Source: a virus. From it: a stretch of DNA of 61,854 bases. The DNA lies in the IMG/VR virus record IMGVR_UViG_3300006071_000011, positions 1-61,854 of that record. One strand, written 5' to 3'. Positions 35,458-46,400 of this stretch are shown one piece after another. Under the pieces are notes generated by a model that did not search any database, was not told the origin of the DNA, and worked only from the letters and a program-made list of their open reading frames with translations. Position numbers and translations under genes: made by a program. Each line of letters begins with the position of its first letter. The first letter of the stretch is position 1.

Positions 35458-38400
35458 GTGTCAAACAAAGAATTTGTAGTCCGCAATGGGCTAGTTGTCA
35501 CTGCTAATGCAAACATCACAAATCCAACACTGTTGGTTGCCGGGCAAAACGTTCTAGCATCAATCATTTCTGCCAATAACTATGCTGGTTATATGGCAAA
35601 TTCCTCTAATGCTTATACATACACATCTACAAATGCTGCAAATAACTATGCAGGTGCTATGGCTAATAGTGCTAATGCTTATGCAGCATCTTTGACACCG
35701 GATCTTTCTCCTGCATTTAATAAGGCTAATGCGGCATACACAGTTGCTAATTCGTCATATGATACTACCAATGTAGCATTTGGTTTAACCAATACGACTT
35801 ATGCCGCAGTTAATAGTGCATTTGGTGTTATTAATGCATCTTTTGGGTCAACAAATACAGTTGGTGGTTATGCCAACACAGTTGGTGGAATTGCTAATGC
35901 TGCTTTTATTGTTGCCAATGCTGCCTACGGTAATGCTAATGCTATCTCTGTTGCTGCTAACAACTGGGCAAATACAGTTGGTGCCTCAGGTAATGTTTAT
36001 GTAAATACAGCAACTCAAAGTGCTAATAATTATGCCGGTGCTATGGCAAATGCTTCCAATGGTTATGCAGTATCAGTTGGTGCATCAGGTAATAACTATG
36101 CTGGAATCATGGCAAATAGTTCCAATGGTTATGCTTATACCATTGGTATCTCCGGTAATGCTTATGCTAACTTTGTAGGTGCTGCTGCTAATGCTTATTC
36201 CGGATCAATTGGAGTAAATGCCAATGCCTATGCCAATACAGTAGCAATAGCATCCAATAACTATACAAACGTTGCGGTTGCGGCAGTAAATGCTTATGTC
36301 AACTTATCAACCTCAGCATCTAATACCTGGGCTAATACCGTTGGTGTTTCAGGTAATGCCTATGTAAATGTTTCCACATCGGCAGCTAATAACTATGCTG
36401 GTGCAATGGCAAATGCGGTCAATGCTTATACTGAGGCATCTTATGCTACTATAGGTGCTTATCAAGTTTCTAATGCTGCATTTGGTGTTGCTAATGCTGG
36501 TTATGTTTCAGGAAATGCTAACTATACACTAACAAACGCTGTATTTGGTATTGTCAATACCGTATACGGAATCTCAAACGTAGCAGCATCAACCTCTGCC
36601 AATACCACATACGATCTCCAGATGCGTGGTTTTGTAAGGCAAAGTGATACATCCATTTCACTTGGTGGATATCAAAACAATACATTCACTCTTGCTAATA
36701 CAAACAATGGTTGGGCTTACTATATGAATGGCCAGCGATATGTTTGTTATGGTGCCAGAACTGCAAATCTTGCGATATCAGCACCTGCCGCTAATGGTAA
36801 TTATTGGGTTAGTATTAATAACGATACAAATGGCACACTAACAGTTTCTACAACAGCATGGAATATGAATGACCCAACCACTGTTCCAGTTGCCTTCATT
36901 CAATATAATTCTTATACTAGCCCAATGTTCCATTTGGATGATAAAAGGTTCTTATCTTCTTCAACAACAACATTAGATTATTATTTACATACTGTTCTTG
37001 GTACAAGAGCAACAACTGTAGGTGCATTAAGCGGATATACTGTAGGTGGTACATCAAATGCTAATAATCTTATTAGTGTTAGTACCACCATATTACAAGA
37101 AGAGTCCTTAACAAAAACTCAATCAGCATTGAACGTTACAGGTGTTGCAAGTAATAACTATATCACATATTATAGATTATCTTCAGGTCCTGATGTATGG
37201 ACCTGGGGTTTTTCCGATATGCCTTATTATCACGATGGTGGTATCATCCAGTGGGATAATAATGGTACACTGACAGCAGGAAAAAATAATAATTATTATA
37301 ACTCTTATTTGTTATTTACAACCTATCAAGGTGCCGGTCGTTTTATATTCGTCAATGGTAGAGGTGAATTTGGTTCATCTTCTGCGGCACAGTTGGAAGA
37401 CATTACAACATGGGATTGGTCATCACTACAAGGTGTTGAGTATGTCTTTGCATACCAATTTACATGGTTCGCAAAAAACTCATTTAACACATCCGGTAAA
37501 GCACAACTTGCCGTTGCTCCTCGTGCGCTAAACATTACAACTGCACCATCTGCCAGTGTTCCTACCAATCCTGCGCATAACTCTTTGGCTGGTATTCAAG
37601 GTGGGTTACCAAACACAGAGTTCTTCCATCTAACAGCGTCCGAATATGGAACTTTACAAGCCAATATCGGAGTTGCGGCATTTAACCTTGTAAATACCGT
37701 ATTTGGTGGTGCTAATGCTTTAGGTGCTCAAGATAACGTAGCATTTAATGTTACCAATGCGGCCTTTGGTGTTGCTAATGCAGCATACAATAATGCCAAT
37801 GTTGGTTTAGCAGCATCTAATGCCTATAGTAATACCGTAGGTATTTCTGGAAATGCTTATGTCAACCTGTCAACCACATCAGCAAATGCTTATGCTATAA
37901 CAATTGGTGCTTCAGGCAATGCATATGCTAACTTTGTTGGTACGGCAGGAAATGCTTACGTAAACTTTGCTACCATTGCTGCTAACGGATATTCTAATAC
38001 AATAGCAATTGCTGCAAATAACTATACAAATGCATCCACAACATCAGCCAATAATTATGCTGGTGCAATGGCAAATGCTGCCAATGGTTATACAGCAACA
38101 TCTGCCGGATCTGCTAATAACTTTGCCGGTTCTATGGCCAATAGTTCCAACTCTTTGGCCAATCAGGTTGCGGTATATGCTAATTCATATGCTAACACAA
38201 TTGCCGTAGCAGCAAACAACTATGCTGGTGTTATGGCTAACTCCTCTAATGGATATGCAGTATCAGTTGGTGCTGCGGCCAACGATATTGCACAAGTAGG
38301 TGTCACATCTGCAAACAATTATGCTGGTGCTATGGCTAATAGTGCTAATGGTTATGCTGGTGCAATGGCCAATGCTGCAAATGCCGTTGCTGCAACCAAA

Positions 38401-41055
38401 GTAGCATCCGTTACTGGTACATCAGGACAAATCTTTAGCTCTGGTGGTACAACACCTACAATCAATCTAATTTCTACTGGTGTTACAGCAGCTACATATG
38501 GTGGTTCTACATCAATTCCAGTAATTACTGTTGATGCCTATGGTCGTTTGACTTCCGCTGCAAATGTTGCTGTAAGCCCTGGTATGGATTATCCATATGT
38601 CAATAATTCAGTAGCAGCAGCTAATAACTATGCAGGTGTTATGGCCAATAGTGCCAATGGTTATGCATCAACAAAATTATCAAATACCAGTGGCACTGTA
38701 TTTAACGGAAATCTAATTCATACTGGTTATATTACTGCTAATAACGGTCTATATTCAGGAAATAATTTCACCGGTTCATTTACAGATGGTATTGTTGTTG
38801 ATTATGTAACAGGCAATGGTCGTATCAGTGTCGGTACATCCGATGGCCTACAATTCTTTGCTGGTGGTGTTGGTACAAACATTCTTATGTCTTTGACACC
38901 ATCTGGTTACATTGGTCTTGGTACAGCAAATCCTGCATATCCAGTTCAAATTATTACAGGTAGTGCCACATCAACCACACTTGCCGGTGCTATCTTTGAT
39001 GCTGAAGGTACATCAAACTTTACAACTCAGTTGAATATCCGCAACGCAACAAACGGTGTTGGTTCTTCATCTGACTTGGTTGCAACTGCCGATAACGGTA
39101 CAGATACTACAAACTTTATTGACGTTGGTATCAATAGTTCCGGATATAATCAGGCAGGTTGGACAATCAACGGTGCAGATGACGGATATGTTTATACATC
39201 TGATGGTGCTCTCTCAATTGGTACTGCCAATACATCAGTAACAAACAAATATGTTTCATTCTTCGTTCGTGGAACTTTAGCATCAAACGAAGCTATGCGT
39301 ATTCAGGATTCTGTTGGTGGTGCCAATGTTGGTATCGGTACAACAAATCCACAGTATAAGTTGGATGTTGCTGGTACTGCTAATATAGCAAACGCATTGG
39401 TTGTCAATGGCGTAAATGTTGTTCCATCGTTTGCTTCAACAAATAACTGGTCTAATGTTTACTCTAATACCGTTGGTGTTAATGCTAATACATACGCCAA
39501 CACAATTGCCACATCAGCAAATAATTATGCCGGTGTTATGGCAAACGGAGCAGGTACAATTGCAAATGCCGCATTTGGTGCTGCTAACCAAGCAGGTACA
39601 GTTGCCAACAATGCTAATACATATGCTGGTTCTACCTATGTAAAGAAGGCCGGTGATACCATTACAGGGGATCTTGTCGTTCAAGGTAACCTTACCATTT
39701 CAGGACTTTCTACATCCCTGAATACAAGTAACTTGTATATCGGCGATAATATGATTACTCTAAATGCCGATATTCCTAGTAGTGTTGTTCCTGTAGAAAA
39801 TGCTGGTATAGAAATTAATAGGGGTGCAAGAAACTCTAATGCGGCAATTCTATGGATTGAGTCTGCAAATGCTTGGTCATTTACCTCTAATGATGCAGCA
39901 CCTATTACAACCTATATTGCATCCAATACAGACGTTGTAAATGCTGGTATTGGTGCCAATAACTGGTCAAACGTATATGCTAATACTGTAGGTACTAATG
40001 CAAACAATTATGCCAATGCTACATTTTATACTATAGCAAATGGTGCTGCGGCCTTTGGTCTTACCAATACAACTTATACGGCAGTTAATAGTGCCTTTGG
40101 TGTTATTAATGCGGCCTTTGGTGTGGCAAATAATGCTTATACTTCAACTAATGGTGCTGCCGCTTTTGGTTTTGCTAATGGTGTATCAACCAACACTATT
40201 GCTGCTTTTGGTCTTACCAATACAACTTATACGGCAGTTAATAGTGCCTTTGGTGTTATTAATGCGGCCTTTGGTGTGGCAAACACCGCATTACAGAATA
40301 CCTCTGGTGTTTCTCTTGCAGGCGATTTATATATTCCTGGTAACGTTGCTATTGGTAGAACAACTGCTGGTTATAAACTAGACGTTAATGGTACCATTAA
40401 TGCTGCTAACATTCTTATAAATGGAAATGTTATATCCACAGGTTCAGGTTCTTCTGTCAATGTTGGTTCTACACCACCTTCTTCACCTAGTGTTGGTAAT
40501 ATGTGGTGGGATAGTAATACAGGAATTTTGTTTATCTACTATACCGATACAAACGGATCCCAATGGGTTCAGGCATCTCCTTCTGGTTATTCTGCCAATA
40601 CATCCTCAAGTGGTTATGCACCACTAAGCGGTGCCACATTCTCAGGAACTGTTACCATACCTAATATGGTTGCTAACAGTGTAATGGAAACTACTAAGAT
40701 CGTTGCTTCTGGTGCAACAGGAACTATAAGTTTTAATCCAAACCAAGGATCTATTATTTATTACACAGCAAACTCTACAGCTAACTGGACAATAAATGTT
40801 GGATGGTTAGGTTCAACATACAATGCAGCAGTAAATATCGGAAGTACCGTAACATTAGCATTTATGGCCACACAAGGTGCAATAGCATATTATCAAACAG
40901 GATTCCAAATTGATGGTACGTCGGTTACTCCTTACTGGCAAGGAGCATCCCCTCCTAGTTCTGGTAATTCTAATGGTATAGATGTTTACACATACACCAT
41001 AGTAAAGACAGGTTCAGCAACTTATACAGTTCTTGCTTCGTTGACACAATTCTAG
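35458..41055 (+). CDS. Giant fibre protein, 1865 aa, GTG start
   Basis: Starts at GTG after GGGGAAAGGGAA. The N-terminus EFVVRNGLVVTANANITNPTL is a classic cyanophage-type long-fibre start. Long tracts of Asn/Ala/Gly/Tyr repeats (ANNYAGAMANSSNGYA, GNAYANFVG) are broken by globular inserts. One at residues ~390-700 (GGYQNNTFTLANTNNGWAYYMNG..., WDWSSLQGVEYVFAYQ) has no repeats. One at ~1180-1310 (DAEGTSNFTTQLNIRNATNG...) is paralogous to part of the 60923 gene. The shared GDLVVQGNLTISG module is followed by PPSSPSVGNMWWDSNTG and a tip domain (FQIDGTSVTPYWQGASPP, VLASLTQF) widespread in marine myovirus fibres. Likely the main long tail fibre. Confidence 0.82.
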   Translation: MSNKEFVVRNGLVVTANANITNPTLLVAGQNVLASIISANNYAGYMANSSNAYTYTSTNAANNYAGAMANSANAYAASLTPDLSPAFNKANAAYTVANSSYDTTNVAFGLTNTTYAAVNSAFGVINASFGSTNTVGGYANTVGGIANAAFIVANAAYGNANAISVAANNWANTVGASGNVYVNTATQSANNYAGAMANASNGYAVSVGASGNNYAGIMANSSNGYAYTIGISGNAYANFVGAAANAYSGSIGVNANAYANTVAIASNNYTNVAVAAVNAYVNLSTSASNTWANTVGVSGNAYVNVSTSAANNYAGAMANAVNAYTEASYATIGAYQVSNAAFGVANAGYVSGNANYTLTNAVFGIVNTVYGISNVAASTSANTTYDLQMRGFVRQSDTSISLGGYQNNTFTLANTNNGWAYYMNGQRYVCYGARTANLAISAPAANGNYWVSINNDTNGTLTVSTTAWNMNDPTTVPVAFIQYNSYTSPMFHLDDKRFLSSSTTTLDYYLHTVLGTRATTVGALSGYTVGGTSNANNLISVSTTILQEESLTKTQSALNVTGVASNNYITYYRLSSGPDVWTWGFSDMPYYHDGGIIQWDNNGTLTAGKNNNYYNSYLLFTTYQGAGRFIFVNGRGEFGSSSAAQLEDITTWDWSSLQGVEYVFAYQFTWFAKNSFNTSGKAQLAVAPRALNITTAPSASVPTNPAHNSLAGIQGGLPNTEFFHLTASEYGTLQANIGVAAFNLVNTVFGGANALGAQDNVAFNVTNAAFGVANAAYNNANVGLAASNAYSNTVGISGNAYVNLSTTSANAYAITIGASGNAYANFVGTAGNAYVNFATIAANGYSNTIAIAANNYTNASTTSANNYAGAMANAANGYTATSAGSANNFAGSMANSSNSLANQVAVYANSYANTIAVAANNYAGVMANSSNGYAVSVGAAANDIAQVGVTSANNYAGAMANSANGYAGAMANAANAVAATKVASVTGTSGQIFSSGGTTPTINLISTGVTAATYGGSTSIPVITVDAYGRLTSAANVAVSPGMDYPYVNNSVAAANNYAGVMANSANGYASTKLSNTSGTVFNGNLIHTGYITANNGLYSGNNFTGSFTDGIVVDYVTGNGRISVGTSDGLQFFAGGVGTNILMSLTPSGYIGLGTANPAYPVQIITGSATSTTLAGAIFDAEGTSNFTTQLNIRNATNGVGSSSDLVATADNGTDTTNFIDVGINSSGYNQAGWTINGADDGYVYTSDGALSIGTANTSVTNKYVSFFVRGTLASNEAMRIQDSVGGANVGIGTTNPQYKLDVAGTANIANALVVNGVNVVPSFASTNNWSNVYSNTVGVNANTYANTIATSANNYAGVMANGAGTIANAAFGAANQAGTVANNANTYAGSTYVKKAGDTITGDLVVQGNLTISGLSTSLNTSNLYIGDNMITLNADIPSSVVPVENAGIEINRGARNSNAAILWIESANAWSFTSNDAAPITTYIASNTDVVNAGIGANNWSNVYANTVGTNANNYANATFYTIANGAAAFGLTNTTYTAVNSAFGVINAAFGVANNAYTSTNGAAAFGFANGVSTNTIAAFGLTNTTYTAVNSAFGVINAAFGVANTALQNTSGVSLAGDLYIPGNVAIGRTTAGYKLDVNGTINAANILINGNVISTGSGSSVNVGSTPPSSPSVGNMWWDSNTGILFIYYTDTNGSQWVQASPSGYSANTSSSGYAPLSGATFSGTVTIPNMVANSVMETTKIVASGATGTISFNPNQGSIIYYTANSTANWTINVGWLGSTYNAAVNIGSTVTLAFMATQGAIAYYQTGFQIDGTSVTPYWQGASPPSSGNSNGIDVYTYTIVKTGSATYTVLASLTQF
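40054..40283 (+). repeat. 77-bp exact direct repeat inside the giant fibre gene
   Basis: Bases 40054-40130 and 40207-40283 are identical (TTTGGTCTTACCAATACAAC... to ...GTGTGGCAAA). The period of 153 bp keeps the frame (51 codons). It is a recent in-frame duplication and a likely recombination site. The second copy extends into the 116-base match at the window end. Confidence 0.9.
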
Positions 41056-41064
41056 GAGATATAA

Positions 41065-42036
41065 ATGCCAAGTATTACAACTATAGGATCAATGTCTGCT
41101 AGAGCATTAGGGTTTGCTGCTAATCTTTTTAAACTTATTCCTAGTGTCTATACGGTTAATAATGGTAACGGTACCGTATCCAAGATTACTACTGCTGGTG
41201 TAGTTACTCAAGCATGGGCTACATTGGCTAGTGGTGCTCCAGTAGCAATAGCAATAGATAGTTCTGGTAATGTTTATACTGCTAATTATTCTAACAATAC
41301 CGTATCTAAAATTACTCCTGCTGGTGTAGTTACTCAAGCATGGGCTACGTTGGCTAGTGGTGCTGGTCCATATGGAATAGCAATAGATAGTTCTGGTAAT
41401 GTTTATACTGCTAACCAACTTAACGATACCGTATCCAAGATTACTCCTGCTGGTGTAGTTACTCAAGCATGGGCTACGTTGGCTAGTGGTGCTGCTGCAT
41501 ATGGAATAGCAATAGATAGTTCTGGTAATGTTTATACTGCTAATCTTGGTAACAATACCGTATCCAAGATTACTACTGCTGGTGTAGTTACTCAAGCATG
41601 GGCTACATTGGCTAGCGGTGCTAATCCAGCTGGATTAGCAATAGATAGTTCTGGTAATTTCTATACTGCTAATTATTCTAACGGTACCGTATCCAAGATT
41701 ACTCCTGCTGGTGTAGTTACTCAAGCATGGGCTACGTTGGCTAGTGGTGCTGCTCCAGTAGCAATAGCAATAGATAGTTCTGGTAATGTTTATACTGCTA
41801 ATTATTCTAACAATACCGTATCCAAGATTACTCCTGCTGGTGTAGTTACTCAAGCATGGGCTACGTTGGCTAGTGGTGCTGGTCCATATGGAATAGCAAT
41901 AGATAGTTCTGGTAATGTTTATACTGCTAATCTTGGTAACGGTACCGTATCCAAGATTACTCCTGCTGGTGTAGTTACTCAAGCATGGGCTACGTTGGCT
42001 AGTGGTGCTGCTCCAGTAGGAATAGCAATAAAATAA
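41065..42036 (+). CDS. Seven-repeat NHL/SMP-30-like beta-propeller adhesin
   Basis: 323 residues. After a ~36-residue leader (SMSARALGFAANLFKLIPSV), seven copies of a 42-43 residue unit follow: TVSKIT(P/T)AGVVTQAWATLASGA, then a variable pair or so, then a GIAIDSSGNVYTAN core ending in a variable pair. Seven units with IAID-SSGNVYTAN strands fit one seven-bladed propeller of the NHL or gluconolactonase-like class. Variation is confined to two short positions per blade. It lies between the giant fibre and a short fibre, so is probably a receptor-contact adhesin. Structure inferred from repeat pattern. Confidence 0.75.
   Translation: MPSITTIGSMSARALGFAANLFKLIPSVYTVNNGNGTVSKITTAGVVTQAWATLASGAPVAIAIDSSGNVYTANYSNNTVSKITPAGVVTQAWATLASGAGPYGIAIDSSGNVYTANQLNDTVSKITPAGVVTQAWATLASGAAAYGIAIDSSGNVYTANLGNNTVSKITTAGVVTQAWATLASGANPAGLAIDSSGNFYTANYSNGTVSKITPAGVVTQAWATLASGAAPVAIAIDSSGNVYTANYSNNTVSKITPAGVVTQAWATLASGAGPYGIAIDSSGNVYTANLGNGTVSKITPAGVVTQAWATLASGAAPVGIAIK
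41173..42033 (+). repeat. Seven near-identical 126-129 bp tandem repeats
   Basis: Units start with ACCGTATC at 41173, 41299, 41428, 41557, 41686, 41815 and 41944. The first step is 126 bp, the others 129 bp. Most of each unit is identical at the DNA level; units 2 and 6, and 1 and 5, are almost the same. This shows recent expansion and on-going recombination. Confidence 0.92.
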
Positions 42037-42037
42037 A

Positions 42038-42045
42038 CCTAAATA
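42038..42045 (+). promoter_or_regulatory. Late promoter variant (CCTAAATA)
   Basis: CCTAAATA immediately follows the propeller gene stop and is 22 bases before the next ATG. It is the same sequence as the motif before gp13 at 58221. Confidence 0.5.
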
Positions 42046-42067
42046 ACAAGGAAAATGGAACAAATAT

Positions 42068-42898
42068 ATGGCACTTAATTTCCCAGCATCACCGACAAAC
42101 GGGCAAGTATATTATGATTCCACTAGTGGTAATCAGTATGTATATGTGTCAGCATCAACTAAGTGGATATATTCTGGCAATAGTTTTCCTTTTCTTCAGA
42201 ATACATCTGGAACGGTATATAACGGTAGTTTATACTTTCCAACAGGTAGTTTAGGTATTGGAAGAAGTAGTGCTGTTTATGCCTTAGACGTTGTTGGTTC
42301 AATTAATGCTTCTGCTGTTTTGGTAAATGGTTCTGCCATTACGGTAGATTTAACACCTGCTAATAGTTATACCAATACATCAACCACATCAACCAACAAC
42401 TATACATCTGCCACATACTCTACACTAACTCAGTTAGGACAGAACTGGGCTGTTACTAACGCTGCGTTTGGTATAGCAAATACCGCACTACAGAATACAA
42501 CGGGTGTAGTATTTAATGGTAAACTGTATATTACTTCCAACGTAAGTATCGGTAATACAGCAGCCTCACCATCTAACTTTGATATCTTTGGTAACTATAC
42601 TATGAAAACGGTGGCGGCTTCATCCGGTACCATTGATTGTTCGCAAGGAAATTATTATACATTCACCGCCTCTGGTGGTGTCACCTGGTCATTCACAAAC
42701 GTTCCTACCAATAGAACTTATGGTTTTATATTCAAACTAACAAACGGCGGCACAGGAACACAGGTATGGCCAGCCGCCGTAAAATGGTCAGGTGGTACAG
42801 CACCCACACTAACAACATCTGGTATTGATATTTTAACTTTCGTAACTGACGATGGCGGAACAACATGGAAAGGCGTCGCCTCCATGACAGGCGTATAA
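42068..42898 (+). CDS. Short fibre/adhesin protein, 276 aa
   Basis: The N-terminus NFPASPTNGQVYYDSTSGNQYVY is the phage-fibre module also seen near the end of the giant fibre (PPSSPSVGNMWWDSNTG). GSLGIGRSSAVYALDVVGSINASAVLVNG is a second shared module. The C-terminal ~90 residues (GTIDCSQGNYYTFTASGGVTWSF, TSGIDILTFVTDDGGTTWKG) form a compact tip domain related in pattern to the 29211 fibre tip. It is probably a side or short fibre, followed at once by its likely chaperone. Confidence 0.75.
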   Translation: MALNFPASPTNGQVYYDSTSGNQYVYVSASTKWIYSGNSFPFLQNTSGTVYNGSLYFPTGSLGIGRSSAVYALDVVGSINASAVLVNGSAITVDLTPANSYTNTSTTSTNNYTSATYSTLTQLGQNWAVTNAAFGIANTALQNTTGVVFNGKLYITSNVSIGNTAASPSNFDIFGNYTMKTVAASSGTIDCSQGNYYTFTASGGVTWSFTNVPTNRTYGFIFKLTNGGTGTQVWPAAVKWSGGTAPTLTTSGIDILTFVTDDGGTTWKGVASMTGV

Positions 42899-42911
42899 GA
42901 GGAATTATTAA

Positions 42912-43406
42912 ATGACAATATATGCTTTTATAGAAGATAATGAAATTAAAGAAATCCATTATGCATTACCAATGAATTGGAGAAATGTAAGCGGATTCAA
43001 TTTAATTGGTGATGACCCAGAAACTTTACTTACTTTTGGTTGGTATATTGTCATAGACGATGTTCCCGATTACGACTCAACAATTTACACTTTAAATACT
43101 CCAACATTTTCGTTTGATGGTGAAAAAGTAACATCTAATTATACACTAAATACAATACAAAAAGAAGATCCATTAATCACTCAACAAATGTTTTTAAGGC
43201 AGATTAGATTGGAAAGAGATGGAAAATTATTTGAGAGCGATTGGACTATGGCTGCTGATATTTTAAAAATGAAAAATGATACTTGGTTCACAGAATGGCA
43301 AACTTATAGACAACAATTGAGAGATTTTCCAGCATCTTTCACTTTCGGTCCAACTGAATTTCCTCCAGCAACTAATAGTGTTAGCTGGCCAACTCCTCCG
43401 CAATAA
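42912..43406 (+). CDS. Tail-fibre assembly chaperone-like protein
   Basis: 164 residues. The C-terminal half has the tail-fibre chaperone signature: FLRQIRLERDGKLFESDWTMAADI...WFTEWQTYRQQLRDFP, matching the R-x-x-LLxxSDWTQ...YRQxLRD pattern of tail-fibre assembly proteins. The N-terminal half (IYAFIEDNEIKEIHYALP) is a small domain often fused to it. It lies between a fibre gene and the RCC1-repeat gene, so it may fold either partner. AGAGGA is well placed upstream. Confidence 0.8.
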   Translation: MTIYAFIEDNEIKEIHYALPMNWRNVSGFNLIGDDPETLLTFGWYIVIDDVPDYDSTIYTLNTPTFSFDGEKVTSNYTLNTIQKEDPLITQQMFLRQIRLERDGKLFESDWTMAADILKMKNDTWFTEWQTYRQQLRDFPASFTFGPTEFPPATNSVSWPTPPQ

Positions 43407-43415
43407 AGGTCAATT

Positions 43416-46400
43416 ATGCTATTACATGAACTATTATTAAAATCAAGTTCTGGAGGTTCTACTAAAAAAAATCTATTTACCTGGGGTCGTGGAACATCAG
43501 GAACTATTGGTTATGGAACTACTACTAGCTATTCATCGCCTGTTTTAATTGGAACAAGTAGTTGGTCTGTAGTCAGTGCAGGATTAAACGTTACAGCGGC
43601 AATTAGATCTGATGGTGCTTTGTTCACATGGGGTGCCACTAACAATTACACTTTAGGTCAAGGTTTACTTTTTATAGCAACAAAGGCTCCTTCTCCTGGT
43701 TCCACAAGCTGGACAGCTGTTTCTATCGGTTCATCAACTGGTTATGGAATAAAAACTGACGGAACACTGTGGGCATGGGGTTTTAATACTTATTACCAAT
43801 TTGGTAATGGAAACACTACATCAACTTCATCTCCAATTCAAATTGGAGTCGGAATGAGTTTTAAAGCTGTTTCCGGAGGTGACTCTCATGCCTGTGCAAT
43901 TGCATCAGATAATACTTTGTGGGGATGTGGTAATAACAATTCCGGTCAGTTAGGTTTAAATGCTGGTTACACACCAACACAGATAGGAAATTTAAGTTGG
44001 AAATCAGTATCTTCTGGCACTAGTCATACAATGGCAATAAGATCAGATGGTTCTTTATGGGGATGGGGTATTGGTAGTAGCGGTCAGTTAGGTGTTAATA
44101 ACACTTTAACGTATGCATCCCCTATTCAAATTGGATCAAGTTCATGGAAAGCTGTTTCTTGTGGAACATTACAAACATACGCAATTAGATCAGACGGAAC
44201 ACTGTGGGCATGGGGTAATAATAACGTATGGCAGCTTGGTAATGGTGTTAATACTAACTATTCATCTCCAGTCCAGATTGGAACAAGTAGTTGGTCGAGT
44301 ATAGCAGCCGCTAGTTCAACAACCGTCGGTATAACAACAACTGGTGCTTTATTTTTTTGGGGTTATACTACTTATACACCAACAAATTCATCATACGTTA
44401 CATTACCAACTCATGTTGGAACAAGTAGTTGGGTAATGGCAAGTGTTGGGGATAATACTGGTGGAACTTATGGGCATGCGATCAGGGTAGACGGTGCTTT
44501 ATTTGCTTGGGGAAGCCAAAGTTTTTATCCTACTCTCGGAACAAATAATACTACTTCATATTCATCGCCTGTTCAGGTTGGAACAAGTTCATGGAAAGCT
44601 ATAATGTCTGGTTTTAATAGTGCAATAGCATTAAGAGCAGATAATACAGTATGGACTTGGGGTTATGGTTCAGCTGGTGAATTAGGTAATAATAACACAA
44701 CGAATCAATCATCACCTGTTCAGGTTGGAGCAAGTAGCTGGGTGGCTATCGGATTAAGTAATACCGGAAGTAATTATGATAACGCACTTTTTGCGGTGAG
44801 GGCTGGTGATTTTAGTTTATGGGGTTGGGGTGCCAACATTTCTTATACAGTTGGTACTGGAACTAGTACTAATCAATCCTCTCCTGTACAAATTTCAACA
44901 GGAAATTTCAGTCAGCCAGCAGGTGTATATGTTATAGGAGATTTTAGAAATAGTGCTATTGCAGGAGCAATAAATTCTACTGGATCTTTATTTACATGGG
45001 GAGTTGGCGCTCAATTGGGATCTCCAGCAGGAACTACAATTCAAACATTATCTCAAATTGGTTTCAGTAGTTGGACAGCTGTCTCTTGTGGTTATTCATA
45101 TACAATGGCTATCAGATCTGATGGTGGTTTGTTTGCCACTGGAGCACAAGCAACATACGGTCAGTTAGGTACCAATGATTTGGTTAATAGGGGATCATTT
45201 TCGCAAATTGGAACAAGTTCATGGAAAGCTATTTCAGCCAGTTTTTGGGTTTCTTCAGCTATCAGATCTGATGGTGCTTTATTTACTTGGGGATACGGCG
45301 GTACTGGAACTTTAGGTACTAATAGCATAACGACTCAATCATCACCTGTTCAAATCGGAACAAGTAGTTGGACATCTGTGAGTGTTTCTTTATCAACAGT
45401 GATGGCCATCAGATCTGATGGTGCTTTGTTTGCGTGGGGAACCAATACATACGGTCAGTTAGGTACTAATAATGCTACTACATATTCATCACCTGTTCAA
45501 ATCGGAACAAGTTCGTGGAAAGCTGTATCAGTTCTTGGTGGTTATTCTAGTTTACTTCTAAGAACTGATGGATTGTTGTTTCAAACTTGCGCTATCAACT
45601 CAGCGGTAGGCGGTGGTGCTGGTATTTTTTCTATATCTTCTCCAGTACAAATAGGAACCTCCAGCTGGTCTGTGCTTCCAACTGGAGGTGGTTCAGGTAA
45701 TACTGATAATTTTTGTGGTGGTGGAGTTATTGATTCTTTAGGAGCTCTTTATACTTGGGGTGGTTATGGTGGTAATACGATTACAGTTGGAAGAATTATA
45801 CCTACTACAATAAACTCTCCAGTCCAGATTGGAACAAGTTCATGGAAAGCTGTTTCTATAGGACATAGCACAGCTTTAGCAATAAGTTCGGATAATACTT
45901 TATGGTCTTGGGGTTATACTACTCTTATATCAGGACAGGCATTTTCGGACGCTCCATACCAAATATCAAAAAGTAGTTGGACTTCTGTTGCGGCTGGTGC
46001 TTCTCATGTTGGTGCAATTAGATCAGATGGTGGTCTTTTTATGTGGGGATCCAACACAAACGGTTCGCTAGGATTAAACAGTACTTTAGTAGTTCAAACT
46101 CCAGTTCAAGTAGGAACAAATAGTTGGAAAGTTTTAGGATTAAATGGTAATAATGTTAGCGGAACAACAGTAGCAATTAGAGCAGATGGGACATTATGGG
46201 CATGGGGATATAATGTTTTTTATCAACTTGGTAATGGAAACACTACAGCAACTTCATCTCCAGTCCAGATTGGAACAAGTTCATGGAATGCTGTGTCATT
46301 AGGCCATGCGCATGTGCTTGGCGTAACTACTGATGGTTCTTTATGGGCATGGGGTACAAGTACTTATGGTGCTCTAGCAACTGATGTTACTGGATCTTTG

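Noticed and set aside
41173-42033. Regular repeats considered as a CRISPR array
   Set aside because: Units are 126-129 bp, in frame, coding, and nearly identical throughout with no unique spacers.
41107-42063. Two long minus-strand open frames with Ser/Asn/Tyr repeats
   Set aside because: They are the antisense of the 129-bp propeller repeats; no ribosome sites and no sensible protein pattern.
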